From Mycolicibacterium duvalii (GTDB taxonomy: Bacteria; Actinomycetota; Actinomycetes; Mycobacteriales; Mycobacteriaceae): 64,000 nt of DNA. The notes under the pieces are model-generated. The model did no database searches. It saw only the letters and a program-made list of their open reading frames with translations, and was not told where the DNA came from. The stretch lies in contig NZ_AP022563.1 of NCBI RefSeq assembly GCF_010726645.1, positions 3,038,001 to 3,102,000 of the forward strand, given 5' to 3'. How positions within the stretch are numbered: position 1 is the stretch's first letter; each line of letters begins with the position of its first letter. Positions 52,938-63,862 of the stretch are shown here, one piece after another. Made by a program: the position numbers and the translations under genes.

Positions 52938-55061
52938 TCAATCCGGCAGCAAACCAATTCTTTTCGCCTCGGCGACCGCGTCGCAGCGCGAGGAGACCCC
53001 CAGTTTGCGGTAGATCGACGCGGTCTGGCTCTTGGCGGTTTCGCGTCCGATCAGCAGCGTCTCGGCGATCCGCTGCAACGACAGATGCGTCGACAGGTGC
53101 GGCAGCAAACGCAATTCCGCGGCGGTCAGTGGGCTCGACCGGCCGGCCACCATCGCCTTGACCCGCTCGACGCGCTGCGCCAGCGCCGGCGCGTCCGGCT
53201 CCCGCACCCGAGCCCGCTCCGCGGCGTCGAGGTGACGCCGTACCAAGTCCCTGTCGGCGATGACCGCAGCCGTCCACGCCAGCAGCCCGTGGCCCAACAG
53301 CGCGGTGCGCGCCGCCAGCGGCCCGAGCCGGTTGAGCAATCCTTCGGTGATAGCGGTCGAGTCGCGGGCGCTGGTGACGTCGCCGACATGGGCCGAAACC
53401 GCCGCCGCGGTGGCGTATACCGCCACCATCGGCACCACGTCGGACAGTTCGTACTTGTCGGTGAGCTTGCGGGCCAGATAGCTGCGTTCGATCGCGAGGT
53501 CTTCGTCACCGGCCGCCAGATCGAGCAGCCCAAGGTGCGCCAGTGCCACGGCATGGAACCCGGGCAGGTCCTCGATCACCGGCAGCGCCGACTCCAGCAG
53601 GACACGCGCCCGGTCGGCATGGCCGAGCATCGACTCCGCCGCGCCTTTCATGACCGTCGCCGCACCCCACCACGGATTGACCAGATTGTCCCCGGCTGCG
53701 CGCACGAGATCGGCGAATCTGATCACATCCCGGACGCCGCCCACGCCGACGATCGAACCGATCAGCGCCGCAGCGATTTTCACCGACGGGGTGCCGTCGG
53801 CCAGCGGCCGCCCGCGATCACCGCGGTGCGCCAGCAGCAAGGAACGCTGAATCGCCTCGGCGTCAGCGGTGATGACCCCGAGCCAGGCCCGCGCCACCGC
53901 CGCGTCCGGGTACTCGGCGACGGTGCGCTCGTCGAGCAGGGCCACCCTCCGTGCCAGCACGCCGGCGCGGCCGTCGAAACACAGCCGTACGGCGTCGCGA
54001 CCCACCAGCGCGGCGCAGCGCGCATGGTCACCGGCATCGAGGGCAAGCATCAGGGCGGCGTCGATGTCACCGACGCCCTCCAGCAGATCCACTGCCCGCG
54101 ACGCCACCTGCCGATAGCGGTCCGGGGTGGTGGTGCGCAGCCGGGTGCGCAGCACGTCGCTGAAGAGGTGATGGTGCCGGTACCAGCGCCGTTCCGGGTC
54201 GAGCGGGACGACGACCATATTGCCGGCGTCGGTGAGCCGTTCCAGCATGCCCTCGGAATCGTTGCGCCCCAGCACCGCGTCGAGCCTCTGCGCGGTGAAG
54301 CGTTGCAACACAGCGGATTCGATCAGGAACGCGGCCGTGTCGGCGTCCAGCTGCTCGAGGACCTCCTGCGCCAGGTAGTCGGCCACGGGATTCCGGCGGG
54401 TCAACGCGTCGACAAGGATGCCGTCGCGTGCGGCCGTCGCCATCAGCACCACGCCGGCCGCCCAGCCTTCGCACCGGGCGACCACGGCGGCCGTCGTCGC
54501 GGCGTCACAGGCCGGGTGTACCGACGCGAGGATCGCGGCGGCCTGCTCGTCGGTGAGCCGCAGCGCCTCGGCGTCGATCTCGACGACGTCGCGGTCCAGA
54601 CGTCGCCGTGCCAGCCGCACTTCCGGCAGCGAACGTCCCAGCAGCGCCGTCGTCACCGTCGGCGGGGCGGCGTCGATCACCGCGCGCAGCACGGCCACCG
54701 CCTCCGGAGCCGACAGGTTCTGCACATCGTCGAACACCACCACCGACGTCGGGCGGTCCTCGAGCAAACCGCTGGCGGCGGGGATCGGATGCGTCGGCGC
54801 GGGGCCCTGCAGCTCGTCGCCGTCCGCACCGAGGGCCGCCGCGAGGTGGGCCAGCAAGTGGCCGGGGTCGTTGTCTGCATCGTCGATCCGAACCCAGGCG
54901 AATGCCCGGGGGTCGTCGTCGTCCCACTGCGCGGCCGCGGTGGTCTTGCCGTAGCCCGCGGGTGCGGTGAGAGTGACGAGGCCTCCACCGGCGGTGGCGC
55001 GCAGGCGCGCGAGGAGATCCGGGCGGCCGATGAGCCGATCGGCGGTATGCGGTCGGCTCAT
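52938..55061 (-). CDS. MalT-type (STAND) LuxR-family transcriptional regulator
   Basis: A 707-residue regulator. N-terminal P-loop APAGYGKTT and Walker B VVVFDDVQ mark a STAND ATPase; the middle is helical repeats (TPR-like, about 330-620); the C-terminal LuxR HTH is LTAAELRLLPHLSTHLSLQRIAETLLIGRETAKSQTASIYRKLGV. ATP and an inducer usually drive such proteins into activating oligomers. ATG 55061 is chosen; GTG 55103 is the alternative. Its target is unknown; the GGGGGAT part of the nearby 22-bp repeats (minus strand) faintly recalls a MalT box, which is only a suggestion. Confidence 0.9.
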   Translation of the reverse strand: MSRPHTADRLIGRPDLLARLRATAGGGLVTLTAPAGYGKTTAAAQWDDDDPRAFAWVRIDDADNDPGHLLAHLAAALGADGDELQGPAPTHPIPAASGLLEDRPTSVVVFDDVQNLSAPEAVAVLRAVIDAAPPTVTTALLGRSLPEVRLARRRLDRDVVEIDAEALRLTDEQAAAILASVHPACDAATTAAVVARCEGWAAGVVLMATAARDGILVDALTRRNPVADYLAQEVLEQLDADTAAFLIESAVLQRFTAQRLDAVLGRNDSEGMLERLTDAGNMVVVPLDPERRWYRHHHLFSDVLRTRLRTTTPDRYRQVASRAVDLLEGVGDIDAALMLALDAGDHARCAALVGRDAVRLCFDGRAGVLARRVALLDERTVAEYPDAAVARAWLGVITADAEAIQRSLLLAHRGDRGRPLADGTPSVKIAAALIGSIVGVGGVRDVIRFADLVRAAGDNLVNPWWGAATVMKGAAESMLGHADRARVLLESALPVIEDLPGFHAVALAHLGLLDLAAGDEDLAIERSYLARKLTDKYELSDVVPMVAVYATAAAVSAHVGDVTSARDSTAITEGLLNRLGPLAARTALLGHGLLAWTAAVIADRDLVRRHLDAAERARVREPDAPALAQRVERVKAMVAGRSSPLTAAELRLLPHLSTHLSLQRIAETLLIGRETAKSQTASIYRKLGVSSRCDAVAEAKRIGLLPD

Positions 55062-55197
55062 CGTGGCTGCCGGAATGCGAGGTCGCCTGTCCCCCGATAC
55101 CACTCCCGAATTGTAGGCGCTCACCTGCACTGATGCTTGACTTCGGCCATGCTGCTGATCTTGACCTGCGTCGATGGCGGAGCCGAGACTCGGCGCG

Positions 55198-56196
55198 CTA
55201 CTCCGATCCGGCGTCGCCGGCCCCTTCGGCCGATGCATCGGCGTCGGCGTCGTCCGGGGCCGCGGTCTCTGTCGCGGTGTCGATCTCGGGTTCGGTCTCG
55301 GTTTCGACTTCCGGCTCAGCGTCGATTTCGATCTCGGGTTCGGCCTCGATCTCGATCTGGGGTTCGGCCTCGACTGCGGTGACCTCGGCCGCCTGTTCGT
55401 CGTCGAGGACCGGCTCCTCACGGACTGTCTCTGCCGGCTCTTCGGACTGCTCCGACGCCTCGGCGGGGTCGGAAGGCTCCTCCGGGCCGTCCTCGACGGG
55501 CACGTCCGCCACCGTCGGCCTGTCGACCTGCTCGACGGCAACCGTGCCCGTCCGCACGGCATCGTCACCGGGTGTGGAGGCTTCCGGCGCGGCCTCGACG
55601 GCGGCGTTGAAAATCGGCGGCCACGGCGGCAGCGGCGGCAGAATCCAGTTCAGCTCGTCGACACCCAACTGCACGAGCGCATTCCAGCTGTCCTGGGCGA
55701 TGTTGCCGAGGCCTTCGAAGAAGGTCACATCGCCGCCGATCCAGTAGGCGAAGTTGAACACCACGCTCTGCACGATGCTCTCGAAGAAGTCGTAGAAGAT
55801 TCCGATCTGCGGGGCGAAATAGCCGGCGATCGGGACCCAGCCGACGGCGTACTGGGCGACGTCGAAACCCCACTCGACCCACGGCTCGACGGCGTTGTAC
55901 ACGTTGATGATCGCGCTCTCGACTCCGGGGAGAGCGGCGACCTCCGGTGACAGCGCTTCGGCAAAGTTCGACGGCGGACGCACCGATGCGGCGTCCGAGA
56001 CGGGCTGCGGTTCGGGGACCCGAGCGGCGCGGGCGGCCAACGGCAGCGGAAGTGTGACCGACGAGAGTCCGAAGACGATCGCGGTGTCCGGCGCGACGGG
56101 TGGGAGCGCCGGCGGGGCTTGCTGAATCGGGACGAGCACCGCCGCCGCACCAACCACGGTCGCCGCACCTGTCGAGACAACCGACCTTGTTCTCAT
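55198..56196 (-). CDS. Secreted mycobacterial protein with Glu-Pro-rich acidic tail
   Basis: A 332-residue protein with an N-terminal signal-like segment (about 1-28), a central domain rich in Trp, Phe and Tyr (VYNAVEPWVEWGFDVAQYAVGWVPIAGYFAPQ split over about 97-185), and an acidic tail from about 200 containing repeats such as EAEPEIEIDAEPEVETE. The tail comes from a degenerate DNA repeat around 55270-55380. Central-domain proteins of this type are common in mycobacterial exported proteins. ATG 56196 has GAGGAGG upstream. Function unknown; divergent from lhr. Confidence 0.75.
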   Translation of the reverse strand: MRTRSVVSTGAATVVGAAAVLVPIQQAPPALPPVAPDTAIVFGLSSVTLPLPLAARAARVPEPQPVSDAASVRPPSNFAEALSPEVAALPGVESAIINVYNAVEPWVEWGFDVAQYAVGWVPIAGYFAPQIGIFYDFFESIVQSVVFNFAYWIGGDVTFFEGLGNIAQDSWNALVQLGVDELNWILPPLPPWPPIFNAAVEAAPEASTPGDDAVRTGTVAVEQVDRPTVADVPVEDGPEEPSDPAEASEQSEEPAETVREEPVLDDEQAAEVTAVEAEPQIEIEAEPEIEIDAEPEVETETEPEIDTATETAAPDDADADASAEGAGDAGSE

Positions 56197-56325
56197 GACC
56201 GGCCTCCTCTAGCACTTGAGCTCACGATAAACGCACCGTCGGGGAGGCCGCGGCGTTTTATTGACGCAGGTGCCAAAGGCCTGTGTGGAAGGGACGGGCA
56301 GGGTGTGTCGGTGCCCGCGGGCACT

Positions 56326-59300
56326 ATGGATGACGTGGCTTCGAAGACTGCCCCGCTGTCGCGGTTCAGCGCACTGACTCGCGAGTGGTTCGCGGGCACC
56401 TTCGTCGAGCCAAACGCGGCGCAGACCCAGGCCTGGTCGGCCATCGCCGACGGCGACAACACGCTGGTCATCGCCCCGACCGGATCGGGGAAGACGCTGG
56501 CGGCGTTCCTGTGGGCCATCGACGGACTCGCCCGCGAACCCGCCCCGGAACCGACCACACGGGTGCTCTATGTGTCGCCGCTCAAAGCGCTGGCCGTCGA
56601 CGTCGAACGCAACCTGCGCACCCCGCTGACCGGGATCTCGCGCATTGCCGAGCGCAACGGCGTTGCCCCGCCCGCGATCAGCGTCGGGGTGCGTTCCGGC
56701 GACACCACGCCCGCCAAGCGCCGGGAGCTGATCAGTAAACCGCCCGACATCCTGATCACCACCCCGGAGTCGCTGTTCTTGATGCTGACCTCGGCGGCGC
56801 GGGAGACGTTGACCGGCGTGCAGACGGTGATCGTCGACGAGGTGCACGCGGTGGCCGCGACCAAGCGCGGCGCACATCTGGCGCTGTCGCTGGAACGACT
56901 GGACGCGCTGCTGGAGCGGCCCGCGCAGCGCATCGGCTTGTCGGCGACGGTGCGACCGCCCGAGGAGGTGGCGCGATTCCTGTCCGGATCGGCGCCGACG
57001 ACCATTGTGGCTCCGCCGGCGGCCAAGACGTTCGACCTGGCCGTGCAGGTGCCGGTGCCCGACATGGCCAACCTCGAGAACAACTCCATCTGGCCCGACG
57101 TCGAGGAACGCATCGTCGACCTGATCGAGGCGCACAGCAGCTCGATCGTGTTCGCCAACTCGCGGCGCCTGGCCGAGCGGCTGACCGCGCGGCTCAACGA
57201 GATCCACGCCGAACGCCTCGGCGTCGAGCTGGGTTCCCACAACCCCACCGTCGCGGGCGGGGCCCCGGCACATCTGATGGCCAGCGGCCAGACCTTCGGC
57301 GCCGAGCCGCTGCTGGCGCGCGCACACCACGGGTCGGTCAGCAAAGAGGCCCGCGCCGAAGTCGAGGACGCGTTGAAGAGCGGCCGGCTCAAAGCCGTGG
57401 TCGCCACGTCGAGCCTGGAGCTGGGCATCGACATGGGCTCGGTGGACCTGGTGATCCAGGTGGAGACCCCGCCGTCGGTGGCCAGCGGGCTGCAGCGGGT
57501 CGGCCGGGCCGGGCACCAGGTCGGCGAGATCAGCCAGGGCGTGCTGCTGCCCAAACACCGCACCGACCTGATCGGCTGCGCGGTCAGCGTGCAGCGGATG
57601 CTGGGCGGTCAGATCGAGACCATGAAGGTGCCGGCCAACCCGCTCGACGTGCTGGCCCAGCACACGGTGGCCGCGTGCGCGTTGGAGCCGGTCAGCGCCG
57701 ACGCCTGGTTCGACACCGTCCGGCGCAGCGCCCCGTTCGCGACGCTGCCGCGCAGCGCGTTCGAGGCGACGCTGGATCTGCTGTCGGGCAAGTACCCGTC
57801 GACCGACTTCGCCGAGCTGCGCCCGCGCATCGTCTACGACCGTGACACCGGCACGCTCACCGCGCGTCCCGGCGCGCAGCGGCTGGCGGTCACCTCCGGC
57901 GGCGCGATCCCCGACCGGGGCATGTTCACCGTGTTCCTGGCCACCGAAACCCCTTCCCGGGTCGGTGAACTCGACGAGGAGATGGTCTACGAGTCCCGGC
58001 CCGGCGATGTGATCTCGCTCGGCGCGACGAGTTGGCGGATCACCGAGATCACCCACGACCGGGTGCTGGTGCTGCCCGCCCCCGGTGAGCCGGCGCGGCT
58101 GCCGTTCTGGCGCGGTGACGGGGTGGGGCGTCCGGCCGAGCTGGGCGCGGCGATCGGCGCGTTCACCGGGGAGCTGTCCCGCCTGGACCGCACGGCATTC
58201 GAAGAGCGTTGCGGGCAGGTCGGTTTCGATGCGTTCGCGATCGACAACCTCTGGCAGCTGATCTCCGAGCAGCGCGACGCCACCACCGCGGTGCCGTCGG
58301 ACACCACGCTGGTGGTCGAACGGTTCCGCGACGAACTCGGCGATTGGCGGGTGATCCTGCACTCCCCCTACGGGCTGCGGGTGCACGGGCCGCTGGCGCT
58401 GGCGGTCGGCAAGCGACTCTACGAGCGCTACGGCATCGACGAGAAACCCACCGCGTCCGACGACGGCATCATCGTGCGGCTGCCCGACACCGATGACACC
58501 GCGCCGGGCGCCGACATCTTCGTGTTCGAGCCCGACGAGATCGAGCCGCTGGTCACCACTGAGGTCAGCAGTTCGGCGTTGTTCGCGTCGCGGTTCCGCG
58601 AATGCGCCGCGCGCGCCCTGCTGTTGCCGCGGCGCAACCCCGGCAAGCGCTCACCGTTGTGGCATCAGCGGCAGCGGGCCGCGCAGCTGCTCGACGTGGC
58701 CCGCAACTATCCCGACTTCCCGATCGTGCTGGAGGCGGTGCGGGAATGTCTGCAAGACGTCTACGACGTGCCGATGCTGACCGAGCTGATGGCGCGGATC
58801 GCGCAGCGCCGGGTCCGGCTGCTGGAGGTCGAGACACCGACGCCGTCGCCGTTCGCGGCATCGCTGCTCTTCGGCTACGTCGGCGCGTTCATGTACGAGG
58901 GCGACAGCCCGCTGGCCGAGCGGCGCGCGGCGGCGCTGGCGCTGGACCCCACCCTGCTGGCCGAGCTGCTGGGCCGGGTGGAGCTGCGGGAACTGCTCGA
59001 CCCCGATGTGCTGGCCACCACCACCCGGCAGCTGCAGCACCTGACACCGGAGCGGGCCGCGCGCGACGCCGAAGGAGTGGCCGACCTGCTGCGGCTGCTG
59101 GGCCCGCTGACCGTGGCCGAGATCGCGCAACGCTGCACCGTCGACGATGTCGGCGGCTGGCTGGAAGGCCTGCTCGCCGCCAAGCGGGTGCTGCCGGTCT
59201 CCTATGCGGGGCAGTCGTGGTGGGCGGCGGTCGAGGACATCGGCCGGCTGCGCGACGGCGTCGGCGTCGCGGTGCCCGTGGGGGTGCCGATCGCGTTCCT

Positions 59301-60861
59301 CGAACCGGTGGTCGACCCGCTGGGTGAACTGCTCGCCCGCTATGCCCGCACCCGCGGACCGTTCACCACCGCCAACGCGGCGACCCGGTTCGGGCTCGGG
59401 GTGCGGGTGGCCGCCGACGTGCTGGGCCGGTTGGCCGCCGACGGCAAACTGATGCGCGGCGAATTCAGCGACGCCCCAGCCGATTCGGGTGACCAGTGGT
59501 GCGACGCCGAGGTGCTGCGGATCCTGCGCAGGCGGTCGCTGGCCGCGCTGCGTGCGCAGATCGAACCGGTGAGCACCGCGGCGCTGGGCCGGTTCCTGCC
59601 GGCGTGGCAGCTGCTGGGCACCGACACGGTGTCCGGCGTCGACGGGCTGGCCGCGGTGATCGACCAGCTGGCCGGGGTGCCGCTGCCGGCCTCGGCGGTG
59701 GAGCCGCTGATCTTCGGCCAACGGGTACGCGACTACCAGCCAGGGATGCTCGACGAGCTGCTGGCCTCCGGTGAGGTGCTGTGGTCGGGTGTCGGGGCGT
59801 TGTCGTCGGCCGACGGCTGGGTGGCCTTCCATCCCGCCGACACCGCGCCGCTGTCGCTGTCAGGCCTCGGTGAGTTGGATCTCACCGACGTGCACCAGGG
59901 CCTGCTCGATGCGTTGAGCGGCGGTGGCGCGTATTTCTTCCGGCAGCTCTCGGTCGACGGCGTCACCGCCGAATCACTCAAAGCGGCTCTGTGGCAATTG
60001 ATTTGGGCGGGCTATGTCGGCGGCGACACGTTCGCGCCGGTGCGCGCGCTGCTGGCCGGCACCCGGGCGTCGGGCCCCCGACGGGCAGCGGCGCCGTCGC
60101 ACCGGCACCGGCGGGCGCCTCGGCTGAGCCGCTACAGCCTCAGCTCCAGCGGCCTGGGCGCGCACCGCGACACCGACCCCACCGTGGCGGGGCGCTGGTC
60201 GTTGCTGCCCACCGCCGAAGTGGACACCACGGTGCGGGCGACCTACCAGGCCGACCAGCTGCTGGCCCGCCACGGCGTGCTGACCAAGGGCGCGGTGGCC
60301 ACCGAGAACATCCCGGGCGGCTTCGCGTCGATGTACAAGGTGCTGACCACGATGGAGGAGGCCGGGCGCTGCCAGCGCGGTTACTTCGTCGAATCGTTGG
60401 GCGGTGCGCAGTTCGCCACCGCCAGCACCGTCGACCGGTTGCGCAGCTACGCCGACAGCATCGACGACGAACAACGCACGCGGGGCGCCGCCGCGCTGGC
60501 CGCCACCGATCCGGCCAACCCCTACGGCGCCGCGCTGCCGTGGCCGCCCCGCGACAGCGAGGGCGACACCGCCCACCGGCCCGGCCGCAAGGCCGGAGCG
60601 CTGGTGGTGCTGGTCGACGGGGAGCTGGCGTGGTTCGTCGAACGCGGCGGCAAGTCGCTGTTGAGTTTCACCGCCGACGCCGAGACGCACAACGTCGCGG
60701 CGGCCGCATTGGCGGAACTGGTGACGCGGCAACGGGTGCCGGCGCTGCTGGTGGAGCGGGTGGACGGGGTCGCGGTGCTCGAGGCGCGCGATTCGCTGGT
60801 GGCCGAGGCGCTGGTGGGTGCTGGGTTCTCCCGCACGCCGCGCGGGCTGCGGCTGCGCTGA
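56326..60861 (+). CDS. lhr: Lhr-family ATP-dependent helicase
   Basis: A 1511-residue superfamily 2 helicase. [13 protein letters not shown] is Walker A, VDEVHAV the DEVH box, [11 protein letters not shown] motif III and [17 protein letters not shown] motif V region; a winged-helix and large C-terminal domain follow. The size matches mycobacterial Lhr, about 1,500 residues, which unwinds RNA-DNA hybrids and responds to DNA damage. ATG 56326 gives the family N-terminus; an earlier start is open but not supported. Stop overlaps the next ATG (TGATG), coupling it to the glycosylase. Confidence 0.93.
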   Translation: MDDVASKTAPLSRFSALTREWFAGTFVEPNAAQTQAWSAIADGDNTLVIAPTGSGKTLAAFLWAIDGLAREPAPEPTTRVLYVSPLKALAVDVERNLRTPLTGISRIAERNGVAPPAISVGVRSGDTTPAKRRELISKPPDILITTPESLFLMLTSAARETLTGVQTVIVDEVHAVAATKRGAHLALSLERLDALLERPAQRIGLSATVRPPEEVARFLSGSAPTTIVAPPAAKTFDLAVQVPVPDMANLENNSIWPDVEERIVDLIEAHSSSIVFANSRRLAERLTARLNEIHAERLGVELGSHNPTVAGGAPAHLMASGQTFGAEPLLARAHHGSVSKEARAEVEDALKSGRLKAVVATSSLELGIDMGSVDLVIQVETPPSVASGLQRVGRAGHQVGEISQGVLLPKHRTDLIGCAVSVQRMLGGQIETMKVPANPLDVLAQHTVAACALEPVSADAWFDTVRRSAPFATLPRSAFEATLDLLSGKYPSTDFAELRPRIVYDRDTGTLTARPGAQRLAVTSGGAIPDRGMFTVFLATETPSRVGELDEEMVYESRPGDVISLGATSWRITEITHDRVLVLPAPGEPARLPFWRGDGVGRPAELGAAIGAFTGELSRLDRTAFEERCGQVGFDAFAIDNLWQLISEQRDATTAVPSDTTLVVERFRDELGDWRVILHSPYGLRVHGPLALAVGKRLYERYGIDEKPTASDDGIIVRLPDTDDTAPGADIFVFEPDEIEPLVTTEVSSSALFASRFRECAARALLLPRRNPGKRSPLWHQRQRAAQLLDVARNYPDFPIVLEAVRECLQDVYDVPMLTELMARIAQRRVRLLEVETPTPSPFAASLLFGYVGAFMYEGDSPLAERRAAALALDPTLLAELLGRVELRELLDPDVLATTTRQLQHLTPERAARDAEGVADLLRLLGPLTVAEIAQRCTVDDVGGWLEGLLAAKRVLPVSYAGQSWWAAVEDIGRLRDGVGVAVPVGVPIAFLEPVVDPLGELLARYARTRGPFTTANAATRFGLGVRVAADVLGRLAADGKLMRGEFSDAPADSGDQWCDAEVLRILRRRSLAALRAQIEPVSTAALGRFLPAWQLLGTDTVSGVDGLAAVIDQLAGVPLPASAVEPLIFGQRVRDYQPGMLDELLASGEVLWSGVGALSSADGWVAFHPADTAPLSLSGLGELDLTDVHQGLLDALSGGGAYFFRQLSVDGVTAESLKAALWQLIWAGYVGGDTFAPVRALLAGTRASGPRRAAAPSHRHRRAPRLSRYSLSSSGLGAHRDTDPTVAGRWSLLPTAEVDTTVRATYQADQLLARHGVLTKGAVATENIPGGFASMYKVLTTMEEAGRCQRGYFVESLGGAQFATASTVDRLRSYADSIDDEQRTRGAAALAATDPANPYGAALPWPPRDSEGDTAHRPGRKAGALVVLVDGELAWFVERGGKSLLSFTADAETHNVAAAALAELVTRQRVPALLVERVDGVAVLEARDSLVAEALVGAGFSRTPRGLRLR

Positions 60862-61613
60862 TGCCCGAAGGCGACACCGTCTTTCGGGCCGCGGCCAAGC
60901 TGCGCGAGGCGTTGGAGGGCAAGGTCTTGACCCGCTGCGATGTGCGGGTGCCGCGCTACGCGACCGTGGATCTGACCGGCCAGCACGTCGACGAGGTGCT
61001 CAGCCGCGGCAAGCACCTGTTCATCCGAGTGGGTCCGGCGAGTATCCACTCGCACCTGAAGATGGAGGGGGCGTGGGTGATCGGCCGGGTCCGGGCGCCC
61101 GAGCACAAGGTACGCATCGTGCTCGAAACCGCTAATTCCCGCGCGTCCGGGGTGGAGCTGGGGGTGCTCGAGATCCTCGACCGCAGCAGCGACATGGACG
61201 TCGTCGCGCATCTGGGGCCGGACCTGCTGGGCCCCGACTGGTCGGTCGACGTGGCGGCGGCCAACCTGATGGCCGATCCGGCGAGGCCCTTGGCGGAGAC
61301 GTTGCTGGATCAGCGGGTGATGGCCGGCGTCGGCAACGTCTACGCCAACGAACTGTGCTTCGTGTTCGGGCTGCGGCCCTCGACACCGGTCGGCGAGGTC
61401 GGCGATCCGTCACGGCTGGCGCATCGTGCGCAGCAGATGCTGTGGCTCAACCGGTTACGCGTGAATCGCACCACGACCGGCAACACCCGTGCCGGGCAGG
61501 ACATCTGGGTGTACGGCCGCGACGGGAAACCGTGCCGCCGCTGCGGCACCCTGATCCAGGGTGACCGCACCGGGGACCGCAACACCTTCTGGTGCCCGAC
61601 CTGTCAGCGGTGA
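60861..61613 (+). CDS. nei2: Endonuclease VIII-type DNA glycosylase (Fpg/Nei family)
   Basis: A 250-residue Fpg/Nei DNA glycosylase. It begins [10 protein letters not shown], with Pro2 and Glu3 as catalytic residues; [17 protein letters not shown] contains the helix-two-turn-helix; and [26 protein letters not shown] is the C-terminal zinc finger. The family excises oxidised bases and nicks the strand. It overlaps lhr by 1 bp (TGATG), the order known for mycobacterial nei2, so it probably shares a repair operon with the helicase. Confidence 0.92.
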   Translation: MPEGDTVFRAAAKLREALEGKVLTRCDVRVPRYATVDLTGQHVDEVLSRGKHLFIRVGPASIHSHLKMEGAWVIGRVRAPEHKVRIVLETANSRASGVELGVLEILDRSSDMDVVAHLGPDLLGPDWSVDVAAANLMADPARPLAETLLDQRVMAGVGNVYANELCFVFGLRPSTPVGEVGDPSRLAHRAQQMLWLNRLRVNRTTTGNTRAGQDIWVYGRDGKPCRRCGTLIQGDRTGDRNTFWCPTCQR

Positions 61614-61638
61614 GCCGACCCGCGACTCAACCGGGCCC

Positions 61639-63210
61639 CTAGCGCGTCTCGGTGTCGCTGAGCTCCGCGTCGCCACTGGCCGCCCCGTCGGGTTCGATGA
61701 GCCGGACCGCGCCGCGCACCAGAGACCACGCCCATGGCGCCGCGTCGGTCAGCGGCCAGGTGATCACGTTGACGGCGAGGCTGCGCACGCTGTCGGCCAG
61801 CGACGGCGGCACGTGGGCGGGATCCATCAGGTCGTTCTCGGCGAACGGGGACGCGTCGGCCGACACCATGAACTCGGTGAACCTGCGCAGCGAGCGACCC
61901 GTTCCCCGCAGTGCCTCGACCGCCGCCAGGAAGGAACCGAGGTCGGCCACCTTCCTGCGGAAATCGTCGGTCGCCACACCGAGGTGTTCGGCGACCAGAT
62001 CGTCGCGTAGCCAGAGGATTTCGCGGCGGACATCTTCTCGCCCATCGGGCGCCTCCAGTGCCACGTCGCACTCGCTGTCGAAACCCAGCGAGCGGTTGTT
62101 CAGGTTCGACGAACCGATCCGGGCCATCCGGTCGTCGACGACGAGCACCTTCGCATGCACATAGACCGACTCGCCGCCCTTGACCGCCGGCCAGTACACG
62201 CCGAGCCGGTCGTGCTGGTCGGCATCCCACAGCAGCCGCAACATCCGTTGGCGGGCGCTGTCCATCGACTCCTGCTCGAGGCGACTCTCCGAGCTGCGCG
62301 GCAGCACGATCACCACCTCGGGGCCGTCGGGTTCGCGGAGCCGGTCGGCCAGCGCCTCGGCCAGGCTGCGCGCGGCGAGGTACTGGTTCTCCAGATAGAT
62401 GACGTCACGGGCTGCGGCGATGGCCGCGAGGTTGAGGGCTTCGACTTCGCGGACCTCGTCGCGCTGCGGCAGCGCGGGCAGGGTGCGCGCCACCCCGATC
62501 TCGACGTCGCGCAGCGTCACCGGAAGCCGGGTCGGCCACAGGTCGCGGCGGCTGCGCACCGCGGGCAGGGCCTGCCCGGTGGCCGCCTCCCAGCGGTCGC
62601 GCGCCTGCCGGGCCAACAGCTTGGCGGCGTCGCCGTCGACCGCGACCGCGACCTCGTGCCGGGGGCCGTAACTGTCGCCCACGGACTGCCGGCGCGGGTC
62701 CTCAGGCGCGTGCTCGCGGGTGTCCCAGCGCCCCAGCGTCAGATCGATACCCCCGCAGAACGCGATCTCGTCGTCGATCACCACGATCTTCTGGTGGTGC
62801 ACCGCCCCGGTGGGCCGCGCCCCGTCGACGGCGAAGTGCATACGGTTGGAGGTGACCCGGTTCAGCCACGACACCGGGGCGGCGCCGAACCAGAACGCGT
62901 CGAAGATCGGCAGCAGCCGCAGGTTGGACTTCAGCAGATAGACCTGCAGGTGGCGTTCGCGCCACACCAGCCAGTTCAGGAACAGCCCGAGCCAGTTCGG
63001 ACCGGCCATCGTGGCGCCGTCGGGCTCGAACGTCGTCCGATAGTCCAGGTCCCATCCGATGATCAGGATGCGCCGGTGGGCGCGCAACATCGCCGCCTTG
63101 ACGTGCGCCAGGTAGTCGGCGCCGTCGATGATCGGCGTGAACCGCTGCGCGCGCGCCGTCTGCCAGACCGTCTCACCCGGCACCACCAATCGGTCGCCGT
63201 GCTCCGCCAC
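61639..63210 (-). CDS. Phospholipase D-family protein (two HKD motifs)
   Basis: A 523-residue PLD-superfamily protein. The first HKD is HHQKIVVIDDEIAFCGGIDL, the second HAKVLVVDDRMARIGSSNLN. Residues about 40-60 (ILIIGWDLDY) and the central LENQYLAARS segment fit the family. It may hydrolyse or transphosphatidylate phospholipids. GTG 63210 has GGAGG six bases upstream. Converges with nei2, 25 bp apart, with no obvious hairpin between. Confidence 0.9.
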   Translation of the reverse strand: MAEHGDRLVVPGETVWQTARAQRFTPIIDGADYLAHVKAAMLRAHRRILIIGWDLDYRTTFEPDGATMAGPNWLGLFLNWLVWRERHLQVYLLKSNLRLLPIFDAFWFGAAPVSWLNRVTSNRMHFAVDGARPTGAVHHQKIVVIDDEIAFCGGIDLTLGRWDTREHAPEDPRRQSVGDSYGPRHEVAVAVDGDAAKLLARQARDRWEAATGQALPAVRSRRDLWPTRLPVTLRDVEIGVARTLPALPQRDEVREVEALNLAAIAAARDVIYLENQYLAARSLAEALADRLREPDGPEVVIVLPRSSESRLEQESMDSARQRMLRLLWDADQHDRLGVYWPAVKGGESVYVHAKVLVVDDRMARIGSSNLNNRSLGFDSECDVALEAPDGREDVRREILWLRDDLVAEHLGVATDDFRRKVADLGSFLAAVEALRGTGRSLRRFTEFMVSADASPFAENDLMDPAHVPPSLADSVRSLAVNVITWPLTDAAPWAWSLVRGAVRLIEPDGAASGDAELSDTETR

Positions 63211-63336
63211 GCTGGACCTCCCATCCGGCCACGCTGGCCCGTCCTGTGTGGGACGGCGCCGGCAGCAGAATGCGGATACCCGCTCAGCCGTGCCGTCGCC
63301 CGCGCACCGTTACCAGTGTGACGCGGACGCGCGGGG

Positions 63337-63762
63337 TCAGACCGTGCAGTCCACCCCGGCGACGTCGTTGGCGATCACGCACGCCGACGGATTCGACAGC
63401 TTCCAAGCGCCGTCCTGCTGCACCCAGTAGATGTTGTGGGTCTTCGTACCGAAGACCGGAATGCTGACCGCGAGCTGGGCGTCGAGCTGATCACCGTTGA
63501 GCACCGGGTTCTGTACCTGCCACGACACCATGCCGCCGTAGGAGTTCAGCCGGTTGGCGATGTTGTCGGCCGTCGACACCGCGGCCTGCCCGCCGGACAG
63601 CTTGGCCGCCCGCTCGCCGGTGGGGGCGCCGGTGTCGAGCACCTGCCGCAGCTGCGCGGTGAGCTCACCCGCGCTCGGGGGCGCCGGCTGCGCCCAGGCC
63701 ACCCCCACACCGCCGAGGGCGCCCGCAGCCATCACCGTCATCGCCGCGATTGCAGCACGCAT
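63337..63762 (-). CDS. MTB12-like low-molecular-weight secreted antigen
   Basis: A 141-residue protein with a signal peptide (MRAAIAAMTVMAAGALGGVG, cut near AWAQPA). The mature part (TGERAAKLSGGQAAVSTADN, then IPVFGTKTHNIYWVQQDGAWKLSNPSACVIAND) resembles the C-terminal domain of MTB12/CFP-2 family secreted antigens. ATG 63762 is chosen, as GGAGG lies a normal distance upstream; ATG 63768 is possible. Outside the island. Confidence 0.82.
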   Translation of the reverse strand: MRAAIAAMTVMAAGALGGVGVAWAQPAPPSAGELTAQLRQVLDTGAPTGERAAKLSGGQAAVSTADNIANRLNSYGGMVSWQVQNPVLNGDQLDAQLAVSIPVFGTKTHNIYWVQQDGAWKLSNPSACVIANDVAGVDCTV

Positions 63763-63862
63763 GAACATTCCTCCCGAGACGTAGACCCGACCTCGCACAC
63801 CTCAGCACGCCGAGGCAGGTCGGACAAGGCCTACCTATCCCGGCCGGTCCCGCCCGAAGCTG

